Assembly: GCA_028274465.1 (NCBI GenBank) | Contig: CM051458.1 | Location: 105,664,855-105,728,854, forward strand | Direction: 5' to 3' | Length of the DNA: 64,000 nt | Source: Plantago ovata | Lineage: Eukaryota > Streptophyta > Magnoliopsida > Lamiales > Plantaginaceae | In this document: in pieces, positions 61,214 to 64,000 of the stretch | Position numbering within the stretch: position 1 is the stretch's first letter | Layout: each line of letters opens with the position of its first letter | Notes under the pieces: model-generated | Seen by the model: the letters and a program-made list of their open reading frames with translations, nothing else | Databases searched by the model: none | What the model was told of the DNA's origin: nothing | Program-made: the position numbers and the translations under genes

Positions 61214-63911
61214 ATGCAATCATCTGATCCTTGGATATGCATGGAAGTTCTTCTTTTCTTGTTTTGCCTATTTACCCTTGTTTCTTCACAGCTGGTTTCA
61301 TTAGGTGATACCCTCAGACAAGGGGACACTCTAAACTCCACTTCAAAATTAGAATCTTCAGACTTCACCATGGAATTTTACATCCTGGATAGATATTACG
61401 GTTACATTGCAATCTGGAACAGGCATCTTTATTCTTCCTTTCCAGTGTGGATTTACAACCGGGAGAATCCTTTTTCCAGTTATTCTAGCTCCAATATGAT
61501 GATTAGCAGCACTGGGAGCTTGCTCATCATCCTTGGGAATGGAGATGATCCGATAGAGTTATATACGGGCAAACATACAGGCCATAATGTGACTGCCACT
61601 TTGTTCAATACAGGGAATCTTGTTCTGAGAGATAATGATGATGACGTCATCTTGTGGCAGAGCTTCGACTATCCAACTGATATCCTTCTTCCGGGGATGA
61701 AGTTAGGAATTAATCACAAGACTGGAAAAACTTGGAGCCTCACTTCCTGGCTTCGCCAAGATAATCCAACATCCGGGTTTAGGGAAGTTAATCCAGCATC
61801 TGGTCCCTTTAGGCTCGACTGGGATCCCACGACAAAAAGACTACTAGTCAGGAGGCGAGGGGTTCTGTACTGGTCAAGCGGAGAACTGAGAGATTATTAT
61901 GTTCAATGGGTCAATATCACAATCAAGAAGTTTCAAAATATGAATTCCACAGACGGTAGCTTGAATTTCACTATTTTCTCGAGCAATGATGAGGAATACC
62001 TCCTCATAGATTATCCATGGTCATGGAATACTTATGTTCCGACATTAAGGCTGGACTATCAGGGGGATTTACATGACAATGGAATATTGGCAGCGGTCAG
62101 TCTTTGTTATGGTTATAACACTTATGATTTTCCAGGCTGCCAGTTGTGGAAACAACCAGAATGCAGAAACCAACAGCAGACTTTATCCGAAGGTCTGGAC
62201 ATTTTGGGAAATTAGAATCAATTCAAACAGACTTAGGTAGCTTCAGTGACTGCAGAGAATATTGCTGGAATGATTGTAAATGCGTAGGGTTTGAAGAAGA
62301 CACTTCATCGGGGTGCTTATATTGGAGGGGCAGAAATCTAAAGTTTGAGCAGAGTCTTGATGGCTCTGAACCTATAATACAAGTTCTAGATGATGGCTCC
62401 AACAAAGGTATGTCCTTTATCCCATTAACAATACTGCATCTTATAGCTTCTTAAAACTCTTTTCTCTGCTGATATATATGTTCATAATGAATACAGGTTC
62501 ACAAATATTGATATGGATAATCGTAGCTGTAATTATCTCAGCACTACTACTTCTGGTTGCCATGGCTTTGATCCTTGCGCGGAGATCTAAAAGTACTCCA
62601 CTGTATCATTTGTTGAGATTTTGACCAGCTAATTAACGTTCCTCGATCATTCATTAACAATCTTGCATACTTATCTGATAGGAAAAAGGAAGGAAGAAAT
62701 GAATGAACTGCTGACGCTTGAAGGATACCCGGAGGCTTATGATCATGAAAATGGAGGAGACAGGCGCCATGATCTTAGAATGTTTTCATATGCATCAATT
62801 GCTGCGTCTACAAACTACTTTTCAGAAGACTATAAACTGGGTGAGGGCGGTTTTGGTCCTGTTTATAAGGTACATGATACTCTCCATTTAATCTGAGAAT
62901 TTCCTATATATCTCTATTGTTTATAAGGTACATGAAACATATCTTTGATAATATTTCGAGCCGTCTTTTTTTGGCTACTCCATATGCCATGCATTAGAGA
63001 AACCCATGTTTGTAAAACATATTTTTGCATGCCAAAAACTTTCAGACCCAATGTTCTCTAATTTTGAACAGTTAATTTTTAAGCTGATCGATGTTCGTAC
63101 ACTCTCTGACAGGGTCAAACAGCTGAAGGGCATGAAATAGCAGTGAAGGTTCTATCACGACGTTCTGGACAAGGATTAATCGAGTTTAAAACTGAGCTAG
63201 TACTCATTTCTAAACTACAACATGTGAACCTTGTTAAGCTGGTGGGATTCTGTATACACAGAGAGGATAAAATGATAGTCTATGACTACATGCCGAATAA
63301 AAGTCTAGACTTCTTTCTTTTCGGTACGTGAGTTGCTCTAGCATATTCATCATAACCTATAGAGTATAGACTATAACCAGCCATGATAATGTCTCGGCCT
63401 TCATTTTACTTTCGTGACTTACATTGCTTACAGATCAGTCCAAGTGGGTGATACTAGGCTGGGGTCTGCGTTTCAATATTATTCAGGGAATCGCTCAAGG
63501 ACTCCTCTACCTTCACAAGTACTCTCGACTGAGTATAGTTCACAGGGATCTAAAGTGCAGCAACATTTTACTCGACGAGAATTTTAATCCAAAGATTTCA
63601 GATTTTGGTCTTGCACGAATCTTTAAGCACAACACAGATGAGGCCAACACAAACAGGCGTGTTGGGACACTGTAAGTAACAAATGAACAAGAATCAATGG
63701 TATATATCTATCTGTTTTAAAAGTTTTTTGCATTCTGACAATGAAACAAATGTTTTCCAGTGGTTACATGGCCCCTGAATACGCAATGCAAGGAATATTT
63801 TCATTCAAATCAGATGTCTACAGTTTCGGAGTTCTAGTTCTTGAGATCGTGAGTGGTAGGAAAAACACTAGTTTCCAGGACATTCAAGGTCCGCTAAATC
63901 TGGTTGAATAT
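61214..63911 (+). CDS. G-type lectin S-receptor-like Ser/Thr kinase (frameshifted; runs off the window)
   Basis: This is a plasma-membrane receptor-like kinase. Exons are 61214-62407, 62497-62592, 62682-62869, 63113-63323, 63434-63671 and 63761-63911; the last exon or exons lie beyond 64000. Exon 1 starts at the ATG at 61214, with a signal peptide ([16 protein letters not shown]), a bulb-type lectin domain ([10 protein letters not shown]...[21 protein letters not shown]) and a PAN-like Cys-rich region ([15 protein letters not shown]). Exon 2 is the membrane helix ([20 protein letters not shown]). The kinase has the glycine loop [11 protein letters not shown], the VAIK-type Lys in [25 protein letters not shown] and [20 protein letters not shown], all intact. 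The lectin and PAN parts are in different frames: a one-base shift between about 62165 and 62205 leads to TAG near 62213. It is therefore a pseudogene allele or contains a sequence error. Confidence 0.85.
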
Positions 63912-64000
63912 GTAAGTTTTCCCAGAAACTTCGTGTCTGCTTTAATGATCGTGGTCTGTTAATTAACGTTTCACATGTGGATACAATATCTTTTAGGCCT

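Overview
The window is nuclear DNA of a eudicot plant. The support is AT-rich intergenic DNA, GT-AG introns, plant-only gene families (an ATX3/4/5-type trithorax protein, a FITNESS-like CCT protein, BOBBER1/NudC, PPR, At4g10955-like lipases, a G-type lectin receptor kinase) and plant transposon classes (Ac-like hAT, Stowaway, Cassandra-like and other TRIM elements). The species cannot be named from the sequence alone.

Layout. 1-7.8 kb is intergenic and repeat-rich, with a complete non-autonomous hAT element at 898-1563 and two or three further MITE-like elements. 7.9-15.8 kb (minus) is an intact, roughly 23-exon SET-domain histone methyltransferase gene. 16.2-19.9 kb is non-coding and carries a tandemly duplicated block with W-box and TGACGTGG motifs. 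20.0-23.1 kb (minus) is a four-exon CCT-domain gene. 23.3-33.4 kb has no gene I can support. 33.5-36.7 kb (minus) is a six-exon NudC/BOBBER1 gene with a 126-bp minisatellite in its first intron. 37-43 kb is repeat-rich: a near-palindrome, a MULE-like element, a tandem repeat, and a second complete hAT MITE next to a broken PPR gene. It also holds two in-frame exon-like segments of unknown identity.

44.8-47.5 kb (plus) is the most unusual locus. It has two tandem copies of a small two-exon domain that resembles B3. They are separated by an intron whose donor overlaps the stop codon of copy 1, so splicing would decide between a one-domain and a two-domain protein. The second domain is cut by a frameshift.

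48.8-59.2 kb holds three paralogous At4g10955-type alpha/beta-hydrolase genes in + / - / + order. The last two lie in a recent large inverted duplication, and both have altered C-termini. Between them sits a solo LTR carrying a 5S rRNA-like segment (Cassandra-like) with a perfect 5-bp target duplication. 60.0-60.7 kb is a head-to-tail TRIM array of four LTRs and three internal segments. 61.2 kb to the right edge (plus) is a G-type lectin receptor-like kinase with a frameshift in its extracellular exon; its last exon or exons run off the window.

The housekeeping genes (ATX3/4/5-like, CCT, BOB1) look intact and single-copy. The right third (43-64 kb) is a dynamic region of duplication, frameshifts and small non-autonomous elements. 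All exon calls come from reading frame continuity, splice consensus and remembered family sequence; nothing was aligned by program.
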